A DNA stretch of 64,000 bases, taken from assembly GCF_022346885.1 (NCBI RefSeq), contig NZ_JAKRNK010000003.1, positions 62,001 to 126,000 of the forward strand. The letters run 5' to 3'. Under the pieces are notes generated by a model. That model did no database searches and was not told the origin of the DNA. It saw only the letters and a program-made list of their open reading frames with translations. Numbering within the stretch: position 1 is the first letter of the stretch; each line of letters starts with the position of its first letter. The position numbers were made by a program, and so were the translations under genes. The stretch comes from Paenibacillus sp. ACRRX. Its GTDB lineage: Bacteria > Bacillota > Bacilli > Paenibacillales > Paenibacillaceae. Of this stretch, positions 19,845 through 28,266 are shown piece by piece.

Positions 19845-20390
19845 TTAGCCCTGTTCAATGAGGCCATATCGTCCGTCATCCCGGCGATAGACAACATTGA
19901 CTTCTTTCGTGTCCGCATTCGAGAATACGAAGAAGCTGTGTCCAATCATATTCATCTGGAGGATCGCTTCTTCCACATCCATCGGCTTCAACGTAAAGCG
20001 CTTCGTCCGCACAAGCTCGAGCATGTCCTCTTCTTCATGAGCAACTGTCGTTGACGGCTCTTCTCTGAATAACAGATTCAAGCTGTCGTCGCGTTGACGG
20101 AACTTGCGGTTCACCTTGGTCTTATGCTTGCGGATCTGACGCTCTAGCTTATCGACGACCGAATCAATCGATGCATACATGTCCTTGCTGCGGTCCTCCG
20201 CTCGCAAGAGCAAGCCTGGCATTGGAATCGTGACTTCTACGTTATGCAAATCGCGGGTTACACTCAAAGTTACACTTACGTCAGAAGCGGGTGCTTCAAA
20301 ATAGCGTTCAAGTCGGCTGAGTTTCTTCTCCACATATTCGCGAAGAGCTTCGGTTACTTCAATCTGTTGACCTCGAATGCTGTAATTCAT
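19845..20390 (-). CDS. hpf: Long-form ribosome hibernation-promoting factor
   Basis: A 181-aa protein with an N-terminal S30AE domain (about 1-100) that sits in the decoding channel and a C-terminal dimerisation domain (about 125-181), separated by a charged linker. The two-domain form makes 100S ribosome dimers without a separate RMF. The ATG has AAAGGAGG upstream. A sigma-A promoter lies close by. It is the counterpart of B. subtilis yvyD, which sits between fliT and secA; here a block of about 7 kb separates it from fliT. Confidence 0.96.
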   Translation of the reverse strand: MNYSIRGQQIEVTEALREYVEKKLSRLERYFEAPASDVSVTLSVTRDLHNVEVTIPMPGLLLRAEDRSKDMYASIDSVVDKLERQIRKHKTKVNRKFRQRDDSLNLLFREEPSTTVAHEEEDMLELVRTKRFTLKPMDVEEAILQMNMIGHSFFVFSNADTKEVNVVYRRDDGRYGLIEQG

Positions 20391-20416
20391 AGTGCACTCC
20401 TCCTTTGCTTACCTTC

Positions 20417-20446
20417 ATTATAACATAGGCAAAGGGTCGAATTCAA
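20417..20446 (-). promoter_or_regulatory. Sigma-A promoter of hpf
   Basis: Minus strand: -35 TTGAAT (20446-20441), 18-base spacer, extended -10 TGTTATAAT with its hexamer at 20422-20417. It lies about 27 bases before the hpf start codon. Stress-sigma control is known for B. subtilis yvyD, but I could not see a clear sigma-B or sigma-H site here. Confidence 0.7.
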
Positions 20447-20641
20447 AATAACGTTTACAATTCATCGACACTTGCGTATACATTATTACCTATATAATGT
20501 ACTTTTGAAACGAAGTCGAAAGTGTTAAAAAATGACTGAATGTAAACCGCGCTGCAACATATGCAAATCAGTTCTCGCAGACTATTACCTGCCCATAACT
20601 TACCTTATTCATAACGGCAATCAATCGGATTCAGACACACT

Positions 20642-20670
20642 AAAAAAACCCTCTGACGAATCAGAGGGTT
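20642..20670 (-). terminator. Terminator after the cold-shock gene
   Basis: A perfect 10-bp stem, AACCCTCTGA (20647-20656) with TCAGAGGGTT (20661-20670), loop CGAA, followed on the minus strand by a T run. Confidence 0.9.
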
Positions 20671-20717
20671 TAAATTAGCTAATCGAATCATATATAATTC
20701 GGCAATCGCCGTTATAA

Positions 20718-20915
20718 TTACAATTTGATTACGTTAGCTGCTTGTGGTCCGCGTGCGCCTTCCACGATATCGAATTCTACAGATTGGCCTTCTTCCAAAG
20801 TCTTGAAGCCATCAGTTTGGATAGCGGAGAAGTGAACGAATACGTCGTTTCCTTCTGCAGTTTCGATAAAGCCGTAACCTTTCTCTGCGTTAAACCATTT
20901 CACTTTACCTTGCAT
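20718..20915 (-). CDS. Cold-shock protein (CspA/CspB family)
   Basis: A 65-aa single-domain nucleic-acid chaperone. RNP1 (KGYGFIE) and RNP2 (VFVHFSAI) are both present, so it should bind single-stranded RNA and melt secondary structure. Length is standard. It has its own perfect sigma-A promoter and terminator. The mRNA leader is only about 50 bases, without the long cold-shock leader of E. coli cspA, so strong cold induction through the leader is less likely. Gene symbol left open because Bacillales carry several near-identical copies. Confidence 0.95.
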   Translation of the reverse strand: MQGKVKWFNAEKGYGFIETAEGNDVFVHFSAIQTDGFKTLEEGQSVEFDIVEGARGPQAANVIKL

Positions 20916-20969
20916 CTTAAAATCATCCCTTCATCTTCAAATCCGTAGGTAAATGTACCCTACAAATCG

Positions 20970-20998
20970 ACTATATCACCGGGTGGAAGCGGTGTCAA
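20970..20998 (-). promoter_or_regulatory. Sigma-A promoter of the cold-shock gene
   Basis: Minus strand: consensus -35 TTGACA (20998-20993), 17-base spacer, -10 TATAGT (20975-20970). It is one of the best promoters in the window. Confidence 0.85.
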
Positions 20999-21028
20999 TG
21001 AGAAAAGGGATTTTTTTCTTATAACTTC

Positions 21029-21318
21029 CTAGCTTAATATTGATTGTTTAATGGAGGATGAAGAGATGCCCGGAGTACGCTCCAGATACACCAACTCACA
21101 CAATGGAAGTAAATGATCAAACTTCCCTTTCCAGTCGTTACCCATTACAAATATATCAACATTATTTCAAAAAATATCCAATTTATTACGATCCCATGAC
21201 TGCTCGGGAATGACTTTATCTACACACGAAATCGACAGAAGAAGCTCTTTTCTTTCTCCATAGGGCATATAGGAATGTTTGCCTTTAACCAAGTTAAATT
21301 CATCGGTTGATAAAAAAA
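21029..21318 (-). pseudogene. Remnant of a TagD-like cytidylyltransferase
   Basis: Read on the minus strand, this piece gives LSTDEFN, PYGERKELLLSI, VDKVIPEQSWD, DIFVMGNDWKGKFD and VYLERTPGISSS, all in one frame and in the order found in glycerol-3-phosphate cytidylyltransferases (TagD/TarD). The N-terminal nucleotide-binding HxGH region is missing, and a TGA (21169-21167) interrupts the frame. The natural C-terminal stop (TAG, 21031-21029) is kept. At its upstream edge, a run of seven T residues (about 21312-21318) joins it directly to a glycosyltransferase remnant. It cannot make a working enzyme. Confidence 0.8.
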
Positions 21319-21690
21319 CTGAACTAACGTCTTAGGGTCAAGAATAAGATCTGAGTCAATTTAAAATATATAATCAAATTTATTAACCAGAGCATATTCC
21401 ATCATATCCTCTTTAGAGTTAGCTACTTTTCATATAAGATTCCCTTTCCATATATCGGCGGCCCCATCTAGGTCATAAATAATTTGGCTTGGGAACTCCA
21501 TCAGTAACCTTATACTTTATTCCCCATACTGTGTAACATTTCACTTGATAGTTCTTCCTTATTGTTATCAATAAAGAAATAATCATCTTGCAGCTCATCC
21601 TTTGAGCATACCTTTCTGGTCAAGTCTCGAAGTTTATTTCCTTCATGACCATGTCTATAATAATACAGAGACATCATTGTCCTTACAGAA
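21319..21690 (-). pseudogene. Remnant of a family-2-type glycosyltransferase
   Basis: Minus-strand pieces read DDYFFIDNNKEELSSEML, then after a frame change DIWKGNLI, VANSKEDMMEYAL and KFDYIF, then IDSDLILDPKTL. Together these resemble glycosyltransferases with a D-S-D metal motif. The frame is broken by a TGA (21432-21430, where a tryptophan is expected), a TAA (21363-21361, where leucine is expected) and a frameshift near 21505. The end is truncated at the junction with the TagD-like fragment. It suggests a former glycan gene cluster beside the flagellar genes. Confidence 0.65.
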
Positions 21691-21794
21691 TAAATGAGAT
21701 AAAATCACTTATCTTCAAAAAGAACAATAGGATGTCTCTTATACCAATTAATTACTCTATTTTTGTAGATGTACCTACAATTGTTATAAACTAG

Positions 21795-22889
21795 TTATTG
21801 TGAGATGCTGGCTAAACGATCTGCAGCCATTTGGTACCCCGCCATTGCTGCAGACTTATAATGATGCTGTGCACGCGTTAGATTTCCAAAAATTTCCCAG
21901 TATACACCTAGATTATAATGAGCCTTAAATGAACCTACACCTCTTGATGTCTCATATATATTAGGATCTGCCTCTCCCAACTCCAAACATTGTTGAAATA
22001 CATCCGGAATTAACTCTAGTGCTGAGGGATGTTTCATGCTAGTCAACGTAAGCCCGTATACAAAATATAAATCGGTATATTCCGGATACAATTGAATCGC
22101 ATCCGGAATATTTTTAAGTACAGCATCATACTGCTCCAAATATAGTAGAGAATAACATAGTGACAGCCACGCATTTGATAAAAATGCAATAGATTTTTGT
22201 TCATGTTCGGGTACCAGTTGGATTGCTTTAATTAAATGCTGAACTGCTTTGTCGTATTCCTTGCCAACGAAATACGTTTGTCCAAGCTGAAATTGAATAT
22301 ATGAATTAGCTGGCTCTTGGCTTTCTACTTCCGACAACATAAGCAAGTTTCGTTCCAATTTTCCTCGATGTTTAATTGCACTTTCCATATACCCAAGATG
22401 CATTAAATTTACCGATGTTGTTACCGCAATAGGTGATCTGCCGTCAAATTTCAATTGCTCATGAATTTTACCTTCAAATCTATAATTTGAATTATTAGGG
22501 AACAAGCGCGTTATCTGGCTCAGTATGACACTATTGTCTTCCTTCACGTTTTGAATTATTACTTTCCCAACACTATTTGTACCCATTTGGATATACTCTC
22601 GTAAAGCATCTGCAGAACCCTCATTTAAACGCTCATCTGCATCCATAATTAATACATAAGGTTGAGTGGCATTGTCTATAACGGCATTTCGAGCCGTAGC
22701 AAAACACCCTTCCCATAGTAAAGGTATGGTAGAAATTCCATATCTCAAAGCAATTTTTTGCGTATTGTCTGTTGATCCGGTATCTCCGATGACGACTTCA
22801 CTGACTACATCTAATATTGATAATAAGCATTCTTCAAGCATATCTTCTTCATTCTTCACGATCATACATACTGATATTGGCAATTTCAC
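21795..22889 (-). CDS. Glycosyltransferase family 2 with C-terminal TPR region
   Basis: A 364-aa cytoplasmic protein. The N-terminal GT-A domain (about 1-200) starts SVCMIVKNEEDMLEECL and has DTGSTDNT and the metal-binding MDADERL. The C-terminal part (about 200-364) forms helical TPR-like repeats (YIQFQLGQTYFVGKEYDKA and similar). The GTG start has GGGGA upstream. Enzymes of this layout are common beside flagellin genes and spore or surface glycoprotein genes in Bacillales. Its place between a flagellin lysine methylase and remnants of other sugar genes suggests it glycosylates flagellin. That substrate is inferred; S-layer protein or wall polymer are alternatives. Confidence 0.85.
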   Translation of the reverse strand: MKLPISVCMIVKNEEDMLEECLLSILDVVSEVVIGDTGSTDNTQKIALRYGISTIPLLWEGCFATARNAVIDNATQPYVLIMDADERLNEGSADALREYIQMGTNSVGKVIIQNVKEDNSVILSQITRLFPNNSNYRFEGKIHEQLKFDGRSPIAVTTSVNLMHLGYMESAIKHRGKLERNLLMLSEVESQEPANSYIQFQLGQTYFVGKEYDKAVQHLIKAIQLVPEHEQKSIAFLSNAWLSLCYSLLYLEQYDAVLKNIPDAIQLYPEYTDLYFVYGLTLTSMKHPSALELIPDVFQQCLELGEADPNIYETSRGVGSFKAHYNLGVYWEIFGNLTRAQHHYKSAAMAGYQMAADRLASISQ

Positions 22890-22973
22890 TTATATATCCC
22901 CACTTCAATAGATCTTCATTTGGGTGATTGGTTAAAATTGGTGTCCACATAGCTCATCTGCTTTATCTAGTTG

Positions 22974-24227
22974 TTAGGGCTGCATTCTCTTGTCCTTAAC
23001 AAGGGTAGCCAAATGTGCCAAAGTGTTGTATCCATTTTCTTCAAACAATTTGGTCATCCGATTCACATATTGTAAGTTATGTTCAATAACTCGAGAAAAG
23101 TTTTGGATCACAAAAACAACATGCTCAGGTGTGAGGCCCTTGTGATAACCCGATATACCAATCATATGAATTTTTAATACGGAAAATAAAATACAAATCT
23201 GAATATAGCTTTCAAATATTTTATTTGAGCTCATATCCGGGAATAATGTTTCATATATATAGTTCACAACATAATTCTCAAGAATATATTCGTGCTGCTC
23301 AATAAAAGGATAGTAATAGTTCTGATAATTGTTTAAATACTCTGTTTCAATACGTTTCAAATCAACATCACCCTGCTCTGAGTCAATCCCCAGACCTTGA
23401 AGCATTTCATTTAGGCACTTAAGATACCGTTCGTTAATAATGCCCATTTGATTTCTAATTTGAATCATTTCAATAATTGATCTGACTTGAAAAGAAGTGC
23501 TCACCGATATTTGTTCCAAACTTCTCATGTAATCGGGATGATTCATCTTCGTTCTATATTCTTCAACTAGGGACAGAATACTCTCAAGTTGATTATTGTC
23601 TATGTTTTGTTGAACCTTATTAATGAATATCCCTAAAAAAATAAGTCTATCACTAATTTTCAAGTTTCGATTTTGTATAATCTCTATCGAAAACATTCGT
23701 AGCTCCCAAAATAACTGCTCTGCAAACCTCGGTTGGAGGGTATTTAACCGACTACGACATCCCCAATCTGGATTCACTTCATATTCTAATTCTTCAAACT
23801 CTATTCCATTTGGATTCAGAAGGGCCAATCTGGAAACCTCTGGACAAGACAACTTAGCTGACAGTTCCATAACATTATCTACTTTATTTATCACTCTTGG
23901 GTATGTTGTACACGTAGAACATAACATATTTTCGCCTAAATTCAATTGAATACGACATAATTTATTTTCATCTAACATCGGGCAAGCATAACTTTGCTTA
24001 TTTAATTTGAATGAGGCGTACGTAGAATCGGATGCTCTTTCATCTTTTATTCGTTTTATGCCTTTATTAAGTAAATTTGTAAGGGTAGGGTGTTTTACAT
24101 TTTTGTATTTTTTATACGTTTTCTTGTCAATAGAAATTCCCCAACCCGCACAGCACGTATCTTCGCAATCACTCCCAATACATGCAAAAGATTTCATATA
24201 TAACGGCATTAACACCTGTTTCTTCAT
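22974..24227 (-). CDS. fliB: Flagellin lysine-N-methylase, FliB-like
   Basis: A 417-aa protein with the cysteine pattern of FliB near the N-terminus, CIGSDCEDTCCAGW, then CPMLDENKLCRI and LCSTCTTYPR. These cysteines probably hold an iron-sulfur cluster or metal. The C-terminal two thirds are helical and less conserved. FliB methylates surface lysines of flagellin in Salmonella, affecting adhesion. The ATG has GGAG upstream. It is separated from fliT by only the vWA/IPT gene, so the flagellin at 30195 is the obvious substrate. B. subtilis has no equivalent at this position. Confidence 0.88.
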   Translation of the reverse strand: MKKQVLMPLYMKSFACIGSDCEDTCCAGWGISIDKKTYKKYKNVKHPTLTNLLNKGIKRIKDERASDSTYASFKLNKQSYACPMLDENKLCRIQLNLGENMLCSTCTTYPRVINKVDNVMELSAKLSCPEVSRLALLNPNGIEFEELEYEVNPDWGCRSRLNTLQPRFAEQLFWELRMFSIEIIQNRNLKISDRLIFLGIFINKVQQNIDNNQLESILSLVEEYRTKMNHPDYMRSLEQISVSTSFQVRSIIEMIQIRNQMGIINERYLKCLNEMLQGLGIDSEQGDVDLKRIETEYLNNYQNYYYPFIEQHEYILENYVVNYIYETLFPDMSSNKIFESYIQICILFSVLKIHMIGISGYHKGLTPEHVVFVIQNFSRVIEHNLQYVNRMTKLFEENGYNTLAHLATLVKDKRMQP

Positions 24228-24259
24228 CGTTGTTCACTTCCCACTCCAAATTACTTACA

Positions 24260-24286
24260 AGAAAGGGACCTGAAAAGGCCCCTTCT
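24260..24286 (-). terminator. Probable terminator after the vWA/IPT gene
   Basis: An imperfect stem, AGAAAGGGACC (24260-24270) with GGCCCCTTCT (24277-24286), loop TTTTCA on the minus strand, in the gap before the FliB gene. The T tract is short. Confidence 0.55.
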
Positions 24287-24292
24287 AAGACA

Positions 24293-27200
24293 TTATTTGT
24301 ACTCGAAGTTAAGAGAAGTTGCTGACTGCTGTCCGTCAGGATTCTTAACTTTAAAACTAACTACTCCAGCAGCGTTTGCTCTCGGTACATCAAAGACTAC
24401 CCGAGTAGAATTCACAAAGAGTAAATCGTATTCGACTTCATTAAATATAATTTTAGCACCACGTTTGAAACTGTTACCATCAATATAAATCGAAGTACCT
24501 CCAGAAACAGGTCCAGATGCTGGCGTTACGCCTCTTAACTTCGGCGCCGGATCCGGTACTGGGGCTTCATACGTAAATACCGCAGTTGTCGAGTTTCCAG
24601 AAGGATTTGTCACCGTAATCGTAGCCTGACCTGGTACGCTTGATGCCGGTGTTTCAAAATACAAACGTGTACTATTAACAAATGTACTAGCTGCTACCTT
24701 ATCATTCACCTTTACAACAATACCCCGCTCAAAGAACTTACCGTCTAAATAAACGGTAGTGCCTCCCGCCATTGGGCCGATATTCGGAGAAACACGTGTC
24801 ACTACTGGTTTGGCATCTTCATATGTGTAACCATTTGTAAGCGTTACTTTATTGCCATCTGGATTTATTAATGTTACATCAACACTTCCAGAGCTTACAG
24901 CAGCAGGAACATACACTCTCACTTTAGTAGCCCCTAAGAAAGCAGCAAGATCAACGGTATTAGCACCGAAGGTAACTTTAGCTCCCTTTTGGAATTCAGA
25001 ACCAGTAATTTCGACTAGTTCTCCTCCCCTCTTATCGCCACTGTTTGGTGTTATACTCTGTATTGTTGGTGGCTTCACTTCTGGTGGTGCGTCATATGTG
25101 AAGCTATCTGCCAACTCACCAGACTTTGTATCTATGTTCACGATTTTTACCGTGACAGCACCGTTAAAATTAACAACTGGTGTTTCAGCATACATCCGAG
25201 AAGAGTTGACATAAGTAGCATTCAACTCTGTTTCCTGCCCATTATGAACAAAATACATCTTAGCACCTTTACGAATTCCACTACCATCTACATAAATCGT
25301 CGTTCCACCGGTCATAGGTCCATGATTCGGGTTAACCGATCTTACTTTAGGAGGATCGAACTCTGGAGCCTTATCATAAGTAAATGCACCAGGCACTGTA
25401 AAGCTTTGTGAATCAGGGTTCACAATCTTCAAATCAACACTTTCGGATGTACTCCACTTAGGGGTGTCCACTATAACCCGTTTTGCACTTACAAACGTGG
25501 TTTCCAGCTCAACTTGATTCCCCCAAACTACTTTCGCACCTTTAACAAAGTCGGATCCTTCAATATATACTGTCGTACCACCATCAAGCGGTCCATTTTT
25601 AGGGCTAATGCTCGTAACACTTGGTGCCTTAGGCGGTGGTGGCAAAATATACTTGAATCCTTGAGCAAGAGTTGAGTCCGTGCCGTCTGGATTCACTACT
25701 CTCACATCGACATTTTCGGCAACTGCCCATATCGGTGTAATAACAGTTAATTTGGTAGGGGAGAAAAATACTACATTAGTCCCTTCCACGTTACCAAAAA
25801 ATACTTTTGCACCTTTTTCAAACAGTTGACCATTAAGAGTAACTGTCTCATTACCTGTCGTTAGTCCTTCAGTTGGAGAAATCGACTTCAACTCCATTTT
25901 TAGAGGTTCATTATAACGAAATGCCTCTTTTAATAGTAGTTGAGTTCCATCTGGGTTTTCAATCACAATGTCTACCAATCCAGCTGCTTCTCCAGCAGGG
26001 GTTGTCGCATACATATAAATGCTACTATGATAGTTGACTTTAGTTGCGTAATTATTCCCTACTTTTACTTTAACACCAGGTAAGAAGTTTTTACCTGAAA
26101 TAACCAATTCAGTTCCTCCAGTTAGAGGGCCAGAAGCTGGTGTAATCCCGGATACTTCAGGATCAGCATAATAAGAAAATGAAGCTGTCGCTTCTTGTTT
26201 GTCATCATTGACAACTCTTATAATTGCCTCTCCTTGCTTACCAGCAGGTGTAGTAACTTCGATCTCTTTGTCGCTAATAAGCGTAATATCTGTTGCAGCG
26301 GTACCACCAAACCAAACATTCAAATTAGGACGGAAGAATTGTCCAGTTATTTTTATCTTTTCCCCACCCTTTACTGCACTTTTGGCTGGATTTACAGTTG
26401 TAATAACTGGTGCTGGGTATTTGACTTCAATCGAAGGCGAAGCTGTCGAATAGCTTTTTGCCGCTCCGGTATAGTCCTTATACGTGATTACTGAATCTGA
26501 AGTGGTGACTGGAAACTTACCAACACCTTTATCAGCTTTATGCTTGATTTTGTAACTAAATTTCAAATTATCATTCTTTAGCTCAATAAATTTCCAAATC
26601 AAAGTGTTCCCATTAACTACTGGCTTTGGAATGTTGTGCTCGTAAGAACCAGGAACAATTTCAAAAGCATCGCTCACCACATCCGTCACCGTTACATCAT
26701 AGGCGCTAGCTATACCTATCTCCTTAACGATAGCGGAATAGATCTCTGACAGACCTGTTGAACCTAATACAAAATGATGGTGATGGGAAGTAGTTGCCAT
26801 GTCCATCATCAATTTGTTAGGAGCACTATTTGTTGGATCTTCACTTTTCAACAGCAAGGCAATCGTATATAATACAATCCCTGCTTCTTTGGCATCTCCA
26901 GCCTTTTTTAATGCATATTTATATGGATCTAGCCCTTCTCCGCCAACTGCAGCCGCTCCATCTGTCATGAGAACCATAACAGGTTGTGCATCAGGACGAT
27001 GATCAGCCAATAACTCTATTGCTTTACCGATTGCATCCCCAGTCGCTGTATTGCCGTTGGCTTGTATCGTATCAATATAAGCCTTGGCAGCTTTAGAATC
27101 CGATGTCAGCGGTAAATAGCTTACACCTGTGCTAAAATCTACGATACCTACACGGTGCTTAGAAAAGTCCATGAGGTCAATGAACCCCTTAGCTGCAGCA

Positions 27201-27490
27201 ATGGCGTTTTTCATTTTATCTTCACCATTGTTAGCTGCATGTCCAGGGCCCATACTACCCGATTTATCGATGACAAGAATAACATCATTAGGTTTGACCA
27301 CATTAACTGGAGGTGTTCCTTGAATATTAAGTTGTACCTCTGCTTCTTCTCCCGCTAGAATGCTAATTGGATTAACAGTTCTTGAAGCAGTAACATAATC
27401 ACTAGCTGCATACACATTAGACAAAGGTAACTGCGCAGTTAACACCAGTAATGTGAGCACAAGAATAAGAATGTGCTTCGTCTTCCTCAC
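24293..27490 (-). CDS. Secreted vWA-domain protein with eight IPT/TIG repeats
   Basis: A 1065-aa exported protein. Signal peptide about 1-29 (ending NVYAA). A von Willebrand A domain (about 66-255) has the metal-ion site DKSGS at residues 75-79. A beta-rich linker (about 265-355) resembles those in Gram-positive adhesins. Then come eight IPT/TIG immunoglobulin-like repeats of 80-95 residues, each starting near a SISPKNGPLDGGTTVYIEG-type sequence and spaced by proline-rich joints. There is no LPXTG sorting signal, SLH domain or C-terminal membrane helix, so it is released or held non-covalently. It lies between fliT and fliB. It may be an adhesin or a structure around the flagellum; the function is unknown. 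A natural HHHH run is near residue 240. Confidence 0.85.
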   Translation of the reverse strand: MRKTKHILILVLTLLVLTAQLPLSNVYAASDYVTASRTVNPISILAGEEAEVQLNIQGTPPVNVVKPNDVILVIDKSGSMGPGHAANNGEDKMKNAIAAAKGFIDLMDFSKHRVGIVDFSTGVSYLPLTSDSKAAKAYIDTIQANGNTATGDAIGKAIELLADHRPDAQPVMVLMTDGAAAVGGEGLDPYKYALKKAGDAKEAGIVLYTIALLLKSEDPTNSAPNKLMMDMATTSHHHHFVLGSTGLSEIYSAIVKEIGIASAYDVTVTDVVSDAFEIVPGSYEHNIPKPVVNGNTLIWKFIELKNDNLKFSYKIKHKADKGVGKFPVTTSDSVITYKDYTGAAKSYSTASPSIEVKYPAPVITTVNPAKSAVKGGEKIKITGQFFRPNLNVWFGGTAATDITLISDKEIEVTTPAGKQGEAIIRVVNDDKQEATASFSYYADPEVSGITPASGPLTGGTELVISGKNFLPGVKVKVGNNYATKVNYHSSIYMYATTPAGEAAGLVDIVIENPDGTQLLLKEAFRYNEPLKMELKSISPTEGLTTGNETVTLNGQLFEKGAKVFFGNVEGTNVVFFSPTKLTVITPIWAVAENVDVRVVNPDGTDSTLAQGFKYILPPPPKAPSVTSISPKNGPLDGGTTVYIEGSDFVKGAKVVWGNQVELETTFVSAKRVIVDTPKWSTSESVDLKIVNPDSQSFTVPGAFTYDKAPEFDPPKVRSVNPNHGPMTGGTTIYVDGSGIRKGAKMYFVHNGQETELNATYVNSSRMYAETPVVNFNGAVTVKIVNIDTKSGELADSFTYDAPPEVKPPTIQSITPNSGDKRGGELVEITGSEFQKGAKVTFGANTVDLAAFLGATKVRVYVPAAVSSGSVDVTLINPDGNKVTLTNGYTYEDAKPVVTRVSPNIGPMAGGTTVYLDGKFFERGIVVKVNDKVAASTFVNSTRLYFETPASSVPGQATITVTNPSGNSTTAVFTYEAPVPDPAPKLRGVTPASGPVSGGTSIYIDGNSFKRGAKIIFNEVEYDLLFVNSTRVVFDVPRANAAGVVSFKVKNPDGQQSATSLNFEYK

Positions 27491-27529
27491 CTTAATTCCC
27501 CCATATCATAATAAATAGTTCATTTGTTT

Positions 27530-27841
27530 CTACCACTTGCGATCTACAAAATAAGAATCGCTAGGTTGCGTGTACGAATCGTACGACACTTCCTTCATTT
27601 TTTTGCTCAAGACTTGCTTGTGCTGTATAAGATCTTGTATTTGCTGATTTTGTTGATGTAATTCTTCATATAACAATCGGATTGAATCAGACAGTTGTAC
27701 TTCTCCCCTTGCTTCGCCTCTTAATAATTCATACAACTGATCTAATTCATCTTCATGTTGGAAATATAATTCCACCTTAGCAGTACTCAAAATTATTGTA
27801 TAAATCTCTTTTATCCGACAACACGTTTCTAATACATTCAT
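27530..27841 (-). CDS. fliT: FliT-like flagellar protein
   Basis: A 103-aa, mostly helical and charged protein directly after fliS; its ATG overlaps the fliS stop codon by one base, so translation is coupled. Size, position and helical content fit FliT, the export chaperone for the filament cap FliD, but sequence conservation in this family is low and I see no diagnostic motif. The call rests on synteny with B. subtilis (fliD-fliS-fliT). Confidence 0.7.
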   Translation of the reverse strand: MNVLETCCRIKEIYTIILSTAKVELYFQHEDELDQLYELLRGEARGEVQLSDSIRLLYEELHQQNQQIQDLIQHKQVLSKKMKEVSYDSYTQPSDSYFVDRKW

Positions 27842-28224
27842 TAATGATTACCCGCCTTAACAAGGAGCACTGCCTGCTTCCAAGTCTCCGCATACTCTTT
27901 AGCAAAGAGGATAACTTCTTCTAATACCTGTTCCTCTCTAGTTATGACGAACTCATTAATCCGTCTTAAGTAATAATCGTATAGTGCATGAAGTTGACCG
28001 GATATTTCGTATTCCCAGTTCAAAGTAGTTATGAACTCATACAATATTTCGCGTGCACCATGCAGCTTTTGTATCATTTCTTCTTGTTGCTGTTGTTGAT
28101 AAAACTTTTTGGCCATGTTTAACTTTCTAAACAATTCTTCGTATAAAAGGAGTGTCAATTCACCTGGACTTGCTGTTTCTACTTTTGTTTTTACATATTG
28201 TTGTTGATAGTTCATCGGTATCAT
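27841..28224 (-). CDS. fliS: Flagellin export chaperone FliS
   Basis: A 127-aa four-helix protein that caps the disordered C-terminus of flagellin before export. It begins MIPMNYQQQYVKTKVETASP and contains ELTLLLYEEL, the conserved helix of the family. The start is the ATG with AAAGGGAG seven bases upstream; a GTG seven codons earlier lacks a ribosome site. In B. subtilis FliS also helps FliW control CsrA indirectly by taking up flagellin. It is coupled to fliT and follows fliD. Confidence 0.93.
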   Translation of the reverse strand: MIPMNYQQQYVKTKVETASPGELTLLLYEELFRKLNMAKKFYQQQQQEEMIQKLHGAREILYEFITTLNWEYEISGQLHALYDYYLRRINEFVITREEQVLEEVILFAKEYAETWKQAVLLVKAGNH

Positions 28225-28266
28225 GAAGCATCTCCCTTTACACACATTTTTCTGAATTGTTTACGT

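Larger units (their letters stand above)
20391..20717. other. Intergenic region between hpf and the cold-shock gene
   Basis: It contains the hpf promoter at its left end and the cold-shock gene terminator (20642-20670) at its right. Between them I see nothing further. Confidence 0.5.

Noticed and set aside
27530-27841. Gene after fliS as an unrelated hypothetical
   Set aside because: One-base overlap with fliS, size and position favour FliT despite weak sequence evidence.
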